64,000 nt of DNA from assembly GCA_039821125.1 (NCBI GenBank), contig JBCBOR010000013.1, forward strand, positions 19,106 to 83,105, written 5' to 3'. The translations under genes and the position numbers were made by a program. Every line of letters begins with the position of its first letter. Within the stretch, counting starts at the first letter, position 1. This document shows positions 27,598-36,401 of the stretch, piece after piece. This stretch comes from Thermohalobaculum sp039821125 (GTDB taxonomy: Bacteria; Pseudomonadota; Alphaproteobacteria; Rhodobacterales; Rhodobacteraceae). The notes below the pieces were generated by a model. That model had not been told where the DNA came from and did not search any database. It worked only from the letters and a program-made list of their open reading frames with translations.

Positions 27598-28413
27598 TCA
27601 GCGCCCTGAGACGACGTCGATATCGGGCGCGTCTTCTGCTTTCATGCCGACCACGTGATAGCCGCAGTCGACATGGTGGCACTCGCCGGTGACGCCCGAG
27701 GACAGATCCGACAGCAGGTAGAACCCGGCCTTGCCGACATCCTCCTGACTCACATTCCGGCGCAGCGGCGAGTTCAGCTCGTTCCATTTCAGGATGTATC
27801 GGAAATCCCCGATGCCCGAGGCCGCCAGCGTCTTGATCGGCCCGGCAGAGAGCGAATTGACCCGGATGTTCTTCGGTCCGAGATCCATCGCCATATAGCG
27901 CACCGACGCCTCCAAAGCCGCTTTTGCCACGCCCATCACGTTGTAGTGCGGCATGACCTTCTCGGCCCCGTAATAGGTCAGCGTGACCATCGAGCCGCCC
28001 TCGGTCATCAGCCTCTCGGCTCGTTGAGCCAACGCGGTGAACGAGTAGCACGAGATGTTCAGCGACATCGCGAAGTTCTCGGCGGATGTGTCGACGTAGC
28101 GGCCTTTCAGTTCAGATTTATCTGCATATGCAATGGCATGCAGCAGAAAGTCCAGCTTGCCCCAGCGGCTCTCGATCTCGCTGAACACCGCGTCCATCGA
28201 GGCGGTGTCGGTCACATCGCAGGGCATGATCAGGTCCGAGCCAACAGAGGCTGCAAGCGGATCGACCCGCTTCTTCAAAGCATCGCCCTGATAGGTGAAC
28301 GCCAGCTCGGCGCCCTGCGCGTGGCAGGTCTGCGCGATGCCCCAAGCGATCGACTTGTCGTTGGCGACCCCCATGATCAGACCGCGTTTTCCGGCCATCA
28401 ACCCTGATGACAT
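27598..28413 (-). CDS. fabI: Enoyl-[acyl-carrier-protein] reductase (NADH) FabI
   Basis: 271 aa from the ATG at 28413 (AGGAGGGTGGGG upstream); a much longer frame upstream runs into pdxH and is not real. Motifs: GLIMGVANDKSIAWGIA for NADH binding, the catalytic YNVMGVAK (Tyr-x6-Lys), and VNSLSAGPIKTLAASGIGDF. FabI reduces the trans-2 double bond of enoyl-ACP in the last step of each fatty-acid elongation cycle. It is divergent from pdxH, with 136 bp between starts. Confidence 0.96.
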   Translation of the reverse strand: MSSGLMAGKRGLIMGVANDKSIAWGIAQTCHAQGAELAFTYQGDALKKRVDPLAASVGSDLIMPCDVTDTASMDAVFSEIESRWGKLDFLLHAIAYADKSELKGRYVDTSAENFAMSLNISCYSFTALAQRAERLMTEGGSMVTLTYYGAEKVMPHYNVMGVAKAALEASVRYMAMDLGPKNIRVNSLSAGPIKTLAASGIGDFRYILKWNELNSPLRRNVSQEDVGKAGFYLLSDLSSGVTGECHHVDCGYHVVGMKAEDAPDIDVVSGR

Positions 28414-28549
28414 GCCCCACCCTCCTGCGCGATTGGCTCCGCTGGTTGCGCACGGCTTAGGTGAAAAGCCCCCAGCAAGCAAGCCGGGCGCGCGGGTTGC
28501 AATCGGCTGCCGCCGCGATATGTCGGGGGCTGAAACGAAGGAGACGACC

Positions 28550-29188
28550 ATGGCCACGATCTCAGAAGCCTCGACACGCAGCGGCATCTTCGCAGGCGAC
28601 GACCCCTTCGCGTTGGCCAAGGCGTGGCTCGCTGAAGCGGAAGCCTCCGAGCCGAATGACCCGAACGCGATGGCCTTGTCGACCGTGGACAAGACCGGCA
28701 TGCCCAACGTGCGCATGGTTCTCTTGAAGGAGATCGAGGGCAACGCCCAGCGGGGCGGCTTCGTCTTCTACACCAACTACGAGAGCGCCAAGGGGCAGGA
28801 GCTTGAGACGAACATGAAGGCCGCCATCGTGCTGCACTGGAAGTCGCTGCGCCGCCAGATCCGCTTGCGCGGTGTGGTCGAGCGTGTCGGTGGCAAGCAG
28901 GCCGATGCCTACTTCAACTCGCGCTCGCTGCCGTCGCGTCTGGGGGCCATCGCGTCCAAGCAATCGCGGCCGTTGGCGAACCGGCGCACGCTGATGGCCG
29001 AGGTCGCCAAGATCGCAGCGCGCCACCCGGTCAAGCCGCCGCGGCCCGCGCATTGGGGTGGGTTCCGCATCCGCCCGGTCGAGATCGAGTTCTGGGCCGA
29101 CGGCGCCAACCGCCTGCACGACCGCTTCCGCTGGACCCGTATGAAACCCGACACCGACGCGTGGACCGTGCAGCGGCTCAACCCGTAA
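28550..29188 (+). CDS. pdxH: Pyridoxamine 5'-phosphate oxidase PdxH
   Basis: 212 aa, start at 28550 preceded by AAGGAG. The FMN and substrate motifs are present: PNVRMVLLKEI, FVFYTNYESAKGQELE, RQIRLRGVVERV, and the C-terminal GGFRIRPVEIEFW and LHDRFRW. The enzyme oxidises pyridoxamine or pyridoxine phosphate to pyridoxal phosphate. Length and motif order match the family fully. Confidence 0.96.
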   Translation: MATISEASTRSGIFAGDDPFALAKAWLAEAEASEPNDPNAMALSTVDKTGMPNVRMVLLKEIEGNAQRGGFVFYTNYESAKGQELETNMKAAIVLHWKSLRRQIRLRGVVERVGGKQADAYFNSRSLPSRLGAIASKQSRPLANRRTLMAEVAKIAARHPVKPPRPAHWGGFRIRPVEIEFWADGANRLHDRFRWTRMKPDTDAWTVQRLNP

Positions 29189-29248
29189 AGCGCGCGCTCC
29201 GTGCGGTTTCGCGAACCTCCCGATACCGTCTGGGCGCCGCCGCCGCGG

Positions 29249-29899
29249 ATGATGACCGAGTATCATCCGCCCACCGGGCCTCTGGTGGTGCTGCACCGCG
29301 ATGAGGACATGGTGCTGGTCGACAAGCCCTCGGGGCTTCTTTCGGTGCCGGGCAAGCCTGCGACCCATGCCGATTGCCTCGAGGTGCGCGTGCGGGACGC
29401 GTTTCCATCCGCGCTGCTGATCCATCGGCTGGATCTCGAGACCTCCGGCGTCATGGTCTTCGCGCTGACCCGCGAGGCGCAGCGGCACATAAACCTGCAG
29501 TTCGAGCGACGGGTGGTGCAGAAAACGTATGTCGCGCGGGTGGCCGGTCATCTCTCTGAGGAGGCAGGGGAAATCGACCTGCCGCTCATTGCCGACTGGC
29601 CGCGCCGCCCGATGCAGAAGGTCTGTCACGAGACGGGTAAACCGGCCCGCACCCACTGGCGCGTGCTGGAGCGCGAGTCCGGCGCGACCCGCGTGAACCT
29701 GAGGCCGGAGACCGGTCGGAGTCACCAGCTTCGGGTCCACATGAAGGAGATCGGCCACCCGATCCTCGGCGATCCGTTCTACGCGGAAGATGATGTCTAC
29801 ACCGCCGCAGACCGGTTGCAGCTCCATGCAGAAACGCTGGCGCTCCGCCATCCGAAGGGGGGAGACTGGCTGACCGTGACAGCGCCCTGTCCGTTCTGA
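29249..29899 (+). CDS. rluA: Dual-specificity rRNA/tRNA pseudouridine synthase RluA
   Basis: 216 aa counted from the ATG at 29249. The conserved core MTEYHPPTGP corresponds to the start of E. coli RluA; a GTG at 29201 would extend it by 16 residues. The catalytic Asp is in HRLDLETSGVMVFALT. DLPLIADWPRRPMQKVCHE and TGRSHQLRVHM are RluA-specific. E. coli RluA modifies 23S U746 and tRNA U32. It follows pdxH closely and probably shares its promoter. Confidence 0.92.
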   Translation: MMTEYHPPTGPLVVLHRDEDMVLVDKPSGLLSVPGKPATHADCLEVRVRDAFPSALLIHRLDLETSGVMVFALTREAQRHINLQFERRVVQKTYVARVAGHLSEEAGEIDLPLIADWPRRPMQKVCHETGKPARTHWRVLERESGATRVNLRPETGRSHQLRVHMKEIGHPILGDPFYAEDDVYTAADRLQLHAETLALRHPKGGDWLTVTAPCPF

Positions 29900-29971
29900 G
29901 TCCGGCGGCGCCGACCAGTTGCGTACCCCCAGCCAAGCGCGTAGGACTCTCGGGCACACATGGAGAATCCA

Positions 29972-30715
29972 ATGGCCACTGGCGATGTACGCAAGACCTT
30001 GCTGTTGACGGGGGCCAGCCGCGGCATCGGCCATGCTACGGTCAAGCGGTTCTCGTCTGCGGGCTGGCGGGTCATCACCTGCTCGCGCCAACCCTTCCCA
30101 GAGGATTGCCCTTGGGAAGCGGGCGAGGAAGACCACATCCAGCTTGATCTTGCAGATCCAAAATCGACCATAGAAGCGGTCGAGGAGATCAAGCGCCGCC
30201 TGCCGGACGGACGTCTGGAAGCCCTTGTGAACAATGCCGGAATCTCCCCCAAGGGCGAAGGCGGAGCGCGGCTGAACACGCTGGATACCGACCTTCGGAC
30301 CTGGGGTCAGGTGTTCCATGTCAACTTCTTCGCCGCGATCGTGCTGGCGCGCGGGCTGAAGGAGCAGTTGACAGCAGCCCAGGGCGCCGTGGTTAACGTG
30401 ACCTCGATCGTCGGGTCGCGCGTTCACCCGTTCGCAGGCTCGGCCTATGCGACGTCCAAGGCCGCGCTGGCCGCGCTGACGCGCGAGATGGCCAATGATT
30501 TCGGTCCCTTAGGTGTGCGCGTCAACGCGATTGCACCGGGGGAGATCGAGACGGATATCCTGAGCCCCGGCACGGAGAAGATCGCCGAGAAGCTTCCGAT
30601 GCGCCGCCTTGGCAAGCCCGAGGAGGTGGCGCGCACGATCTACTATCTCTGCACACCGGAGTCGTCTTACGTCACGGGGACCGAGATCGAGATCAACGGC
30701 GGCCAGCACGTCTGA
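29972..30715 (+). CDS. SDR-family NAD(P)-dependent oxidoreductase
   Basis: 247 aa from the second ATG at 29972, which has GGAGA at proper distance; an ATG at 29960 is in frame. The nucleotide motif TGASRGIG, NNAGISPKG, the catalytic YATSK and the C-terminal GTEIEINGGQHV identify a classical short-chain dehydrogenase. The substrate is not evident. It resembles 3-oxoacyl-ACP-reductase-like enzymes, but the unusual GEEDHIQLDLADP region argues for a separate subfamily. Confidence 0.85.
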   Translation: MATGDVRKTLLLTGASRGIGHATVKRFSSAGWRVITCSRQPFPEDCPWEAGEEDHIQLDLADPKSTIEAVEEIKRRLPDGRLEALVNNAGISPKGEGGARLNTLDTDLRTWGQVFHVNFFAAIVLARGLKEQLTAAQGAVVNVTSIVGSRVHPFAGSAYATSKAALAALTREMANDFGPLGVRVNAIAPGEIETDILSPGTEKIAEKLPMRRLGKPEEVARTIYYLCTPESSYVTGTEIEINGGQHV

Positions 30716-30734
30716 CAAGCACTGCGGCTGCCGC

Positions 30735-30815
30735 ATGGCCGCCATGCTGGCTTGTCTGTTGTGTTTGACGGGTTGCGGGATCAGGACGGCCATGACCGGA
30801 CTGGCAATTCCTTAA
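30735..30815 (+). CDS. Possible tiny lipoprotein (26 aa)
   Basis: A short frame MAAMLACLLCLTGCGIRT ending GLAIP, with a credible lipobox (CLTGC). Its TAA stop overlaps an ATG of the next frame (TAATG). It resembles entericidin-sized lipoproteins in layout, but no ribosome site is obvious upstream. It may be chance; listed at low confidence. Confidence 0.25.
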   Translation: MAAMLACLLCLTGCGIRTAMTGLAIP

Positions 30816-30826
30816 TGGAGATGACG

Positions 30827-31639
30827 ATGTCGAACCTGACCGAATCTGCGCGGCAGATTATCGCCGATGTGGCGCAGCGTTATGGGCTCTCATTTGATGC
30901 CGTCGAGCACATGGCGCGGGCCGTCGCGAATGGCGGCGGGATAATGGCACAATTCAACGTCCCGGAACTCGGTGGCTCAGGCCAGTGGATGTCCGGTGGC
31001 ATGACCATGGTCGGTGACATGTTCAATCATGGCCTCCAGGCGAGAGTAGCCAATCTGTGCGGTGAATTGTCCAACGCGATGGCGGGCACCCCGTTTTTCG
31101 AACGGCCCCAAGTTGCACCCGGGATGATGGGGGACTCGAACTGGTGGCCGGCGGAGTTGGGCCAGCCCGCGTCGACCGGCGGGCAGAACCAGGCGCGCTA
31201 CGCGTACTTCCCGCAGGCCCGGAGGCTGGCCTTTGATCCGGGCAACGGACAGCCCGTGATCCTGCTCGATACCGGGGACCACATGATTGGAGGCTTCAGC
31301 CAGCAACAGTCGGGTCCAGGCGATCCGTTTCTGGGCGTGTCGGTCTCGAGCCAGTTCGGTCAGTTCGCGCTCTCGAGCTTTCCGCGCGTGGATGCTGCGG
31401 CTGCGAGTCAACAGGCGGCGGCTGACGGGCAAAATGCTACTCGCGCGGAGCAATACACCGCTGTTGTCGATGAGCCAGTGATCCCACTGGAGCCGGCCAC
31501 GCCCATGCAGGAAGCGGGAAGTGCCGGGGCCGACGACATTCTGGTGACCATCGGGCGTCTTGCCGAACTGCGGGACATGGGCGCGCTCTCGGAGGAAGAG
31601 TTCTCAGCCAAGAAGGCCGAGCTTCTGAGCCGTCTTTGA
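30827..31639 (+). CDS. SHOCT-domain-containing protein
   Basis: 270 aa from the ATG at 30827, which has GGAG seven bases upstream; in-frame ATGs at 30815 and 30821 are less well placed. The middle is Gly/Gln-rich without a recognised fold (GMTMVGDMFNHG, YAYFPQARRLAF, LLDTGDHMIGGFSQQQ). The last ~30 residues, IGRLAELRDMGALSEEEFSAKKAELLSRL split as a helix pair, are a SHOCT module, often found at protein ends as an oligomerisation unit. No signal peptide. Role unknown. Confidence 0.75.
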   Translation: MSNLTESARQIIADVAQRYGLSFDAVEHMARAVANGGGIMAQFNVPELGGSGQWMSGGMTMVGDMFNHGLQARVANLCGELSNAMAGTPFFERPQVAPGMMGDSNWWPAELGQPASTGGQNQARYAYFPQARRLAFDPGNGQPVILLDTGDHMIGGFSQQQSGPGDPFLGVSVSSQFGQFALSSFPRVDAAAASQQAAADGQNATRAEQYTAVVDEPVIPLEPATPMQEAGSAGADDILVTIGRLAELRDMGALSEEEFSAKKAELLSRL

Positions 31640-31711
31640 CATCCGGGCGGGCGGGGTTCCCATGGACTTCTCGTCGTGGCATCGTGCCGTCAACCGAGAC
31701 AGGGGACAGAC

Positions 31712-32338
31712 ATGATCGATCTCTACACATGGACCACACCGAACGGGCGTAAGGTCTCGATTTTGCTGGAAGAATTGGGCGCAGACTACAAGTCGATCCC
31801 GATCAATATCGGCCAGGACGAACAGTTCCAGCCGCACTTTCTCGAGATCGCGCCGAACAACAAGATCCCTGCGATTCACGATCACGAGACCGGTGTGAAG
31901 ATGATGGAGACCGGCGCCATCATGCTCTATCTCGCTGAAAAGTATGGGAAATTCCTCGGCGAGGGCACGGACCGCCTGAAGGCGATCGAATGGCTGATGT
32001 GGCAGATGGGCGGGCTTGGCCCCATGGCCGGACAGACCCACCATTTCGTCAAGTTCAACAAGGGCAAATCCGAGTACGCTGAGCAACGCTACCAGTCTGA
32101 AACCAAACGACTTTACAAGGTTCTGAACCAGCGCCTCACGGGCCGCGACTTCATCACGGGCGAATACACCATCGCCGACATGGCCTGCTGGCCCTGGATC
32201 AGCCGGTTCGAGTGGCAAGAGATTGATCTCAATGAGTTTTCCGCGCTGAAAGACTGGTATGTCCGGATCGCCGAGCGTCCTGCCACCAAGCGGGGCTATG
32301 ATCAGCCGAAAGAGACGACCGACATCCCGATGCCCTGA
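31712..32338 (+). CDS. Glutathione S-transferase family protein (YfcG/Nu-class-like)
   Basis: 208 aa from the ATG at 31712 (AGGGGACAG upstream). The thioredoxin-like N-domain begins IDLYTWTTPNGRKVSILLEE, with the TPN motif of Nu-class GSTs; NNKIPAIHDHE and ETGAIMLYLAEKYG contact glutathione. The all-helical C-domain ends with FEWQEIDLNEF and ERPATKRGY. Such proteins (E. coli YfcG/YghU) have disulfide reductase activity and bind glutathione disulfide. Freestanding gene. Confidence 0.92.
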   Translation: MIDLYTWTTPNGRKVSILLEELGADYKSIPINIGQDEQFQPHFLEIAPNNKIPAIHDHETGVKMMETGAIMLYLAEKYGKFLGEGTDRLKAIEWLMWQMGGLGPMAGQTHHFVKFNKGKSEYAEQRYQSETKRLYKVLNQRLTGRDFITGEYTIADMACWPWISRFEWQEIDLNEFSALKDWYVRIAERPATKRGYDQPKETTDIPMP

Positions 32339-32351
32339 GGGATCGGGCCGG

Positions 32352-32430
32352 GATGCCGGGCGTATGGCAAGCGTATGGCATCCGTACCGCATCGGTATGG
32401 CACGCGTCCCGCATCGGTATGGCAGTTGTA
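32352..32430. repeat. Short imperfect tandem repeats of a GTATGGCA motif
   Basis: GTATGGCA occurs four times in about 70 bp. Two nearly identical 21-bp units contain CCGCATCGGTATGGCA. CCGTACC and GGTATGG inside also form a small stem. It lies between the GST stop and the next lipoprotein. Confidence 0.6.
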
Positions 32431-32464
32431 CGGACAGATTATCGGCGCCCGACCTTTGGCTGGC

Positions 32465-32959
32465 ATGATCGCGCGCTGCATCGGAAGAATGCGCAACAGA
32501 GGCGCGGGTTGTGGCAGGGCCCTCCCCGCGCTGTTGATCGCCATGGCCATGCCGGGCTGTGCGGTCAAAGGCTATGACCTCGGCTGGCGGGCCGAGGACA
32601 GGTTTGCCCCGTCTCTTGGGGTTCCGCTCGATGCGGCCTCGGGCTGCCGGTGGCGCGAGGGCGACGTGCGATCGACCGGATGCACCGGTCTGATTGCGGA
32701 TATCGACCGGGAACTCGCCGCATCCCGCCTGACTGCGGAGGCGCCGGGCCTGCGCTGCGAGGGTACGGTTTGCAGCTATCGCAACGTCTATGAGCGGCGC
32801 GATGTCGGCCTTGCGCTGATCGTCCCTGTCTATCGCAAGATCGTGGTGCGCGAGGTCCGCGCCCGGTTCGAAAAACGCGCTGGGCAATGGCGCGTGACCG
32901 AGATGGTGGTCGTCGACACACCGCCGCCGAACTATGGCCCGGTCCGTATCGGCGGATGA
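32465..32959 (+). CDS. Hypothetical lipoprotein
   Basis: 164 aa from the ATG at 32465; an ATG at 32489 preceded by GGAAGA is also possible and gives a tighter signal peptide. The lipobox is AMPGCAVKG. The mature domain has two Cys pairs (SGCRWREGDVRSTGC and LRCEGTVCSYRN) and a beta-rich end (IVPVYRKIVVREVRARFEK). I do not recognise the family. The repeat tract just upstream covers the likely promoter. Confidence 0.7.
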   Translation: MIARCIGRMRNRGAGCGRALPALLIAMAMPGCAVKGYDLGWRAEDRFAPSLGVPLDAASGCRWREGDVRSTGCTGLIADIDRELAASRLTAEAPGLRCEGTVCSYRNVYERRDVGLALIVPVYRKIVVREVRARFEKRAGQWRVTEMVVVDTPPPNYGPVRIGG

Positions 32960-33038
32960 CCGTGCTGCGCCCTGTACTGCGCCTGTAAACTCTTTCGAAA
33001 ATTTTTGCCGTTATTGAGGCGTCACACGGGGGGTATGC

Positions 33039-33055
33039 GCCGGATGCAATCCGGC
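33039..33055. terminator. Small perfect hairpin (7-bp stem)
   Basis: GCCGGAT-GCA-ATCCGGC followed by TTGCCCGTTTTG. It could end the transcript of the lipoprotein 80 bp upstream. Confidence 0.5.
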
Positions 33056-33085
33056 TTGCCCGTTTTGTGCGTTGCAGCATAGCGC

Positions 33086-33097
33086 CTGGTATACCAG
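33086..33097. promoter_or_regulatory. 12-bp palindrome, GntR-type operator candidate
   Basis: CTGGTATACCAG is a perfect palindrome 40 bp before the start of the next small gene. Its core TGGTATACCA fits operators of FadR/FCD-type GntR regulators. No such regulator is encoded nearby. Confidence 0.4.
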
Positions 33098-33137
33098 ATA
33101 CCGAGGAGCGTTATCAGACGGAGACTGGAGTAGTACC

Positions 33138-33320
33138 ATGGCGATCACGACGGACATCCTTGCAGACGAAGACCACATCCGGACCGGCTTTCTGAGCCGT
33201 CTTGGACAGATCTTCGAATCGTTCCGCGCAGCACAGGAAGTCGCTGCCGCCTATGAGCAGACCCACACGGTGCGCGGTAACGAGCGTGCTATCTTTGACC
33301 GCGCCTTCAGCCGGATCTGA
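33138..33320 (+). CDS. Small conserved-looking hypothetical protein (60 aa)
   Basis: 60 aa from an ATG preceded by a good ribosome site (CTGGAG). It is soluble and charged (ITTDILADEDHIRTGFLSRL, AAYEQTHTVRGNERAIFDRAF). A palindromic operator candidate precedes it and a strong hairpin follows, so it looks like an independently regulated single gene. I do not recognise it; the length and composition recall small stress proteins of Rhodobacteraceae, but that is only an impression. Confidence 0.65.
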   Translation: MAITTDILADEDHIRTGFLSRLGQIFESFRAAQEVAAAYEQTHTVRGNERAIFDRAFSRI

Positions 33321-33335
33321 TCATCCGGCCTTCGC

Positions 33336-33357
33336 CGCCCGCACATCACGGTGCGGG
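33336..33357 (+). terminator. Hairpin downstream of the 60-aa protein gene
   Basis: GCCCGCAC and GTGCGGGC (8 bp, perfect) with a 6-base loop, beginning 16 bp after the stop. There is no T-run. It sits between convergent genes and may serve both. Confidence 0.6.
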
Positions 33358-33390
33358 CTGTGCGCCGCCAAAGCATACCCGGCACAGGCG

Positions 33391-34698
33391 CTAGGACATG
33401 TGGCGCGGCGCGCGGATCAGCGCCTTCAGACGCAGCTTGGTGATCTGGTGGCGGGCGCGCTCGACGACCTCGAACCGGATCCCGTGGAACGAGAACACCT
33501 GACCCTCGGTCGGGATGGCCTGCGCCTCGTGGATCATCAGTCCGGCGATGGTCGTCGCCTCCTCATCTGGCAGCGACCAGTCAAGCGCCCGGTTGAGATC
33601 GCGGATCGTCATCGCGCCCGGCACGACAATCGAGCCATCGGACTCGCGCACGATCCCCTCATCGTCGATATCGTGCTCGTCGGTGATGTCGCCGACAATC
33701 TCCTCGAGGATATCCTCGAGCGTCACAAGGCCCTGTAGCACGCCGTATTCATCGACGATCAGCGCGAAGTGCATGTTCCGCCTGAGGAACGCGCGCAAAA
33801 GATCGTCGAGCGGCCGGGTGTCCGGCACGAACCACGGTTTCATCGCCACGTCCATCACGTCGAGCCGCGCGAGCGCTGCCGCCGGATCCTTGGCGTTGCG
33901 GACCTGTTGGTACTCGGCGCGCAGCAGATCCTTGGCGTGGATGACGGCGACGATGTTCTCAGGCTCACCGCGCCAGAGCGGGATGCGCGTGTGCGGCGAC
34001 GAGAGACAGAAAGACAGGATTTCCTCGGGCCCCTCGTCGATCGAGATCGACTGGATGTCGCGCCGGTGTCGCATGACCTCGGACACCTCGCGGTCCTTCA
34101 GGTCCAGAGCAGCAAGCAGGCGGTCGCGGTCGACCTTGTCCACCCCGCCCTCCGAGTGGTGGAGGTCGATGGTGCCGCGGATCTGTTCGTCCGGAGCCAG
34201 CATGTGCGCGTCCGGGTCGGCCTTGATGCCGATCAGCCCGAAGGCCAGCCGCACGATCAGGCGGATAAACCCGACCACGGGCGCCAAGGTCTTCACCAGA
34301 AAGCCGATGGGCGGGGCGACCAGGACCGCGGCCCGCTCGGTGTAGGTGATGGCGTAGGTCTTGGGTGCGACTTCCGCGAAGATCAGCACCATCAGCGTCA
34401 TGACCAGCGTCGCCCAGGCGACGCCGGCCTCGCCGAAGGCTGTGGTGAAGATCGACGTCGCCAGCGAGGCCGCGAGGATGTTGACCAGATTGTTGCCGAG
34501 CAGGATCGAACCGATCAGCCGCTCGTTGTCATCGGTCAGGCGCAGAGCCGTCCTTGCGCCTTTCGAGCCCTGCGCCGCCATCTGGTGCATGGACGCGCGG
34601 TTGACCGCCGTCAGCGCCGTCTCGGACCCCGAGAAGAACGCGGACATGGCCAGGAGGCCGAGGATGATCAGACAGGTCCACCAGAACGAGGGGTCCAT
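33391..34698 (-). CDS. CNNM/CorC-HlyC family membrane protein (putative Mg/Co efflux)
   Basis: 435 aa from the ATG at 34698; a GTG four codons earlier is possible, and the longer upstream frame is not conserved. An N-terminal DUF21 membrane domain (SAFFSGSETALTAVN, LLGNNLVNILAASLAT, IFAEVAPKTYA) precedes two CBS domains (~200-330, with EVMRHRRDIQ and FALIVDEYGVLQGLVTLEDILEEIVG) and a C-terminal CorC/HlyC transporter-associated domain. Homologues are sodium-coupled magnesium exporters or cobalt-resistance factors. The family is certain; the ion is inferred. Confidence 0.93.
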   Translation of the reverse strand: MDPSFWWTCLIILGLLAMSAFFSGSETALTAVNRASMHQMAAQGSKGARTALRLTDDNERLIGSILLGNNLVNILAASLATSIFTTAFGEAGVAWATLVMTLMVLIFAEVAPKTYAITYTERAAVLVAPPIGFLVKTLAPVVGFIRLIVRLAFGLIGIKADPDAHMLAPDEQIRGTIDLHHSEGGVDKVDRDRLLAALDLKDREVSEVMRHRRDIQSISIDEGPEEILSFCLSSPHTRIPLWRGEPENIVAVIHAKDLLRAEYQQVRNAKDPAAALARLDVMDVAMKPWFVPDTRPLDDLLRAFLRRNMHFALIVDEYGVLQGLVTLEDILEEIVGDITDEHDIDDEGIVRESDGSIVVPGAMTIRDLNRALDWSLPDEEATTIAGLMIHEAQAIPTEGQVFSFHGIRFEVVERARHQITKLRLKALIRAPRHMS

Positions 34699-34874
34699 TC
34701 GCTTGCTCACGCGCCGTTGATGTGTGCGCTCGTTATGGGGGCAGGCCGGGCCAACGGCAAGGGGGCTGGCGGTGCGCATGCACGGGCTTTGCACGGGTTT
34801 TCCCGAAACGTCCCGAAGCTGTGCAGACCGCGCGCCGGTAGACTGAGCGCAACCGCACATGATGGGAGCTTGCA

Positions 34875-36341
34875 ATGAGTGAACCGGCACAAGGCCCGGT
34901 GGGGGCCTTCTTTTCGTCCAAGGGATGGCGCTTTGCCGTCCTGATCATGCTGACCGTGCTGATGCTGATCCCCCTCGGGCTGATCAGTCTGGTGATCGAG
35001 GACCGGGTCTCGTACCGGCGCGATGCGATCCGCGATGTCTCGACCCAGTGGGGCGGCGAGATTGATCTGCAGGGGCCCGTCATGGTGCTGCCGGTCGAGG
35101 TCGAGCGCACCCGGACCGTCAAGGACGTGCTGGGCGAGGCCCGGACCGAGACCTACTGGGATCAGGCCGAGCCGATCATCCTGATGCCCGAGGATCTTGA
35201 TATCGCCATCACCGCGGACAGCATCGTGCGCCGTCTCGGGATCTTCGAGGTGCCGGTCTTCGGTGCCGAGATGAGCATCGCCTTCGGGTTCGAGACCGAT
35301 CGGGCGAGCGCTGTCATGCGCCCGCGTGAGCGGATCCTGTGGGACAAGTCCAGCATCGCCGTGTTGCTGCCGCAGACCCGCAGCTTTGCCGATCATGCCG
35401 TGCTGTCGGTGGACGGGCGCGCGTTCGATCTCGAACCGGGCACACCGCTGACCGGCGGGCAAAGCCCGGCACGGATCGGTGGTGCGCGGACGGTCGGCGC
35501 GCGGGAACTGGCGCTTGAACCCGGCACGCCGCTGAACGGGCTTGCGGGCATTCAGGCCGTCACAGGCGATCCGCGCGGGCTCGGGCAAGCGACCCTGACC
35601 ATGCGCCTCAACGGAGCCCGGCAGATCACCCTGACACCCTCGGGGCGTCAGACCGATGTCACCATGACCTCGGACTGGCCGCATCCCAGCTTCACCGGCA
35701 ATTTCCTGCCGAAGGAGCGGACGGTGACCGATGAAGGGTTCAGCGCGACCTGGGCCGTGCCGCATCTGGCGCGCAACATCCCGCAGGCGGCGCGCCAGTT
35801 CACCCATGGCAATGGGCGCTTCGGTGTCAGGTTCTACAACCCGGTCGATCTTTACCAGAAATCGCAGCGCGCTGTGAAATATGGCATCTTGTTTGTCGCA
35901 CTGACCTTCCTGGCGGTGTTCCTGACCGAGCAGATCTCGCGGCGCCGGGTTCACGCGGCGCAGTTCATCCTGATCGGACTGGCGCAGTGTATCTTCTTCC
36001 TGCTGCTGCTCAGCCTGGCCGAGCAGATCGGGTTCACCCTGGCCTATCTTGCAGCGAGCGGTGCCACGATCGGATTGCTGGGCTTCTACAGCGCCACGGC
36101 GCTGGGCCTGGCAAGACGAGCCTGGGTGCTGGTCGGCTCGCTCGTGGCGCTCTATGGCACGCTGTTCCTGATCCTGCGCTCGACCGATTATGCGCTGCTG
36201 GCAGGATCGGTGCTGTCCTTCGTCGCCATCGCCCTGGTGATGATCCTGACGCGGGGCGAGAACTGGTCGGGCACGGGCCGGATAGATGCCTCAGGCCCCG
36301 CGGATCGGCACCGCAAACCGCCGGAGCCGGCGATGACGTAG
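34875..36341 (+). CDS. creD: CreD-like inner membrane protein
   Basis: 488 aa. A signal-anchor helix (~18-42) is followed by a large periplasmic domain (~45-335) and five or six C-terminal helices starting near residue 335 (YGILFVALTFLAVFLTE through SFVAIALVMIL). TRTYWDQ-like 'TETYWDQAEPI' and the TM pattern fit CreD (CET family), whose E. coli member belongs to the CreBC regulon and affects colicin E2 tolerance. No creBC genes are here. LSVDGRAFDLEPGTPLTGG and LALEPGTPLNG form an internal repeat in the periplasmic part. Confidence 0.85.
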   Translation: MSEPAQGPVGAFFSSKGWRFAVLIMLTVLMLIPLGLISLVIEDRVSYRRDAIRDVSTQWGGEIDLQGPVMVLPVEVERTRTVKDVLGEARTETYWDQAEPIILMPEDLDIAITADSIVRRLGIFEVPVFGAEMSIAFGFETDRASAVMRPRERILWDKSSIAVLLPQTRSFADHAVLSVDGRAFDLEPGTPLTGGQSPARIGGARTVGARELALEPGTPLNGLAGIQAVTGDPRGLGQATLTMRLNGARQITLTPSGRQTDVTMTSDWPHPSFTGNFLPKERTVTDEGFSATWAVPHLARNIPQAARQFTHGNGRFGVRFYNPVDLYQKSQRAVKYGILFVALTFLAVFLTEQISRRRVHAAQFILIGLAQCIFFLLLLSLAEQIGFTLAYLAASGATIGLLGFYSATALGLARRAWVLVGSLVALYGTLFLILRSTDYALLAGSVLSFVAIALVMILTRGENWSGTGRIDASGPADRHRKPPEPAMT

Positions 36342-36401
36342 ATCGCGGGGCACCATGCGCCGAGACCAGAGGCGCGGCGGGATCACGCCCGCCGCGTCAC
36401 G

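Noticed and set aside
28562..30427. 621-codon minus-strand frame across pdxH, rluA and the SDR gene
   Set aside because: Antisense to three well-supported plus-strand genes; composition is not protein-like.
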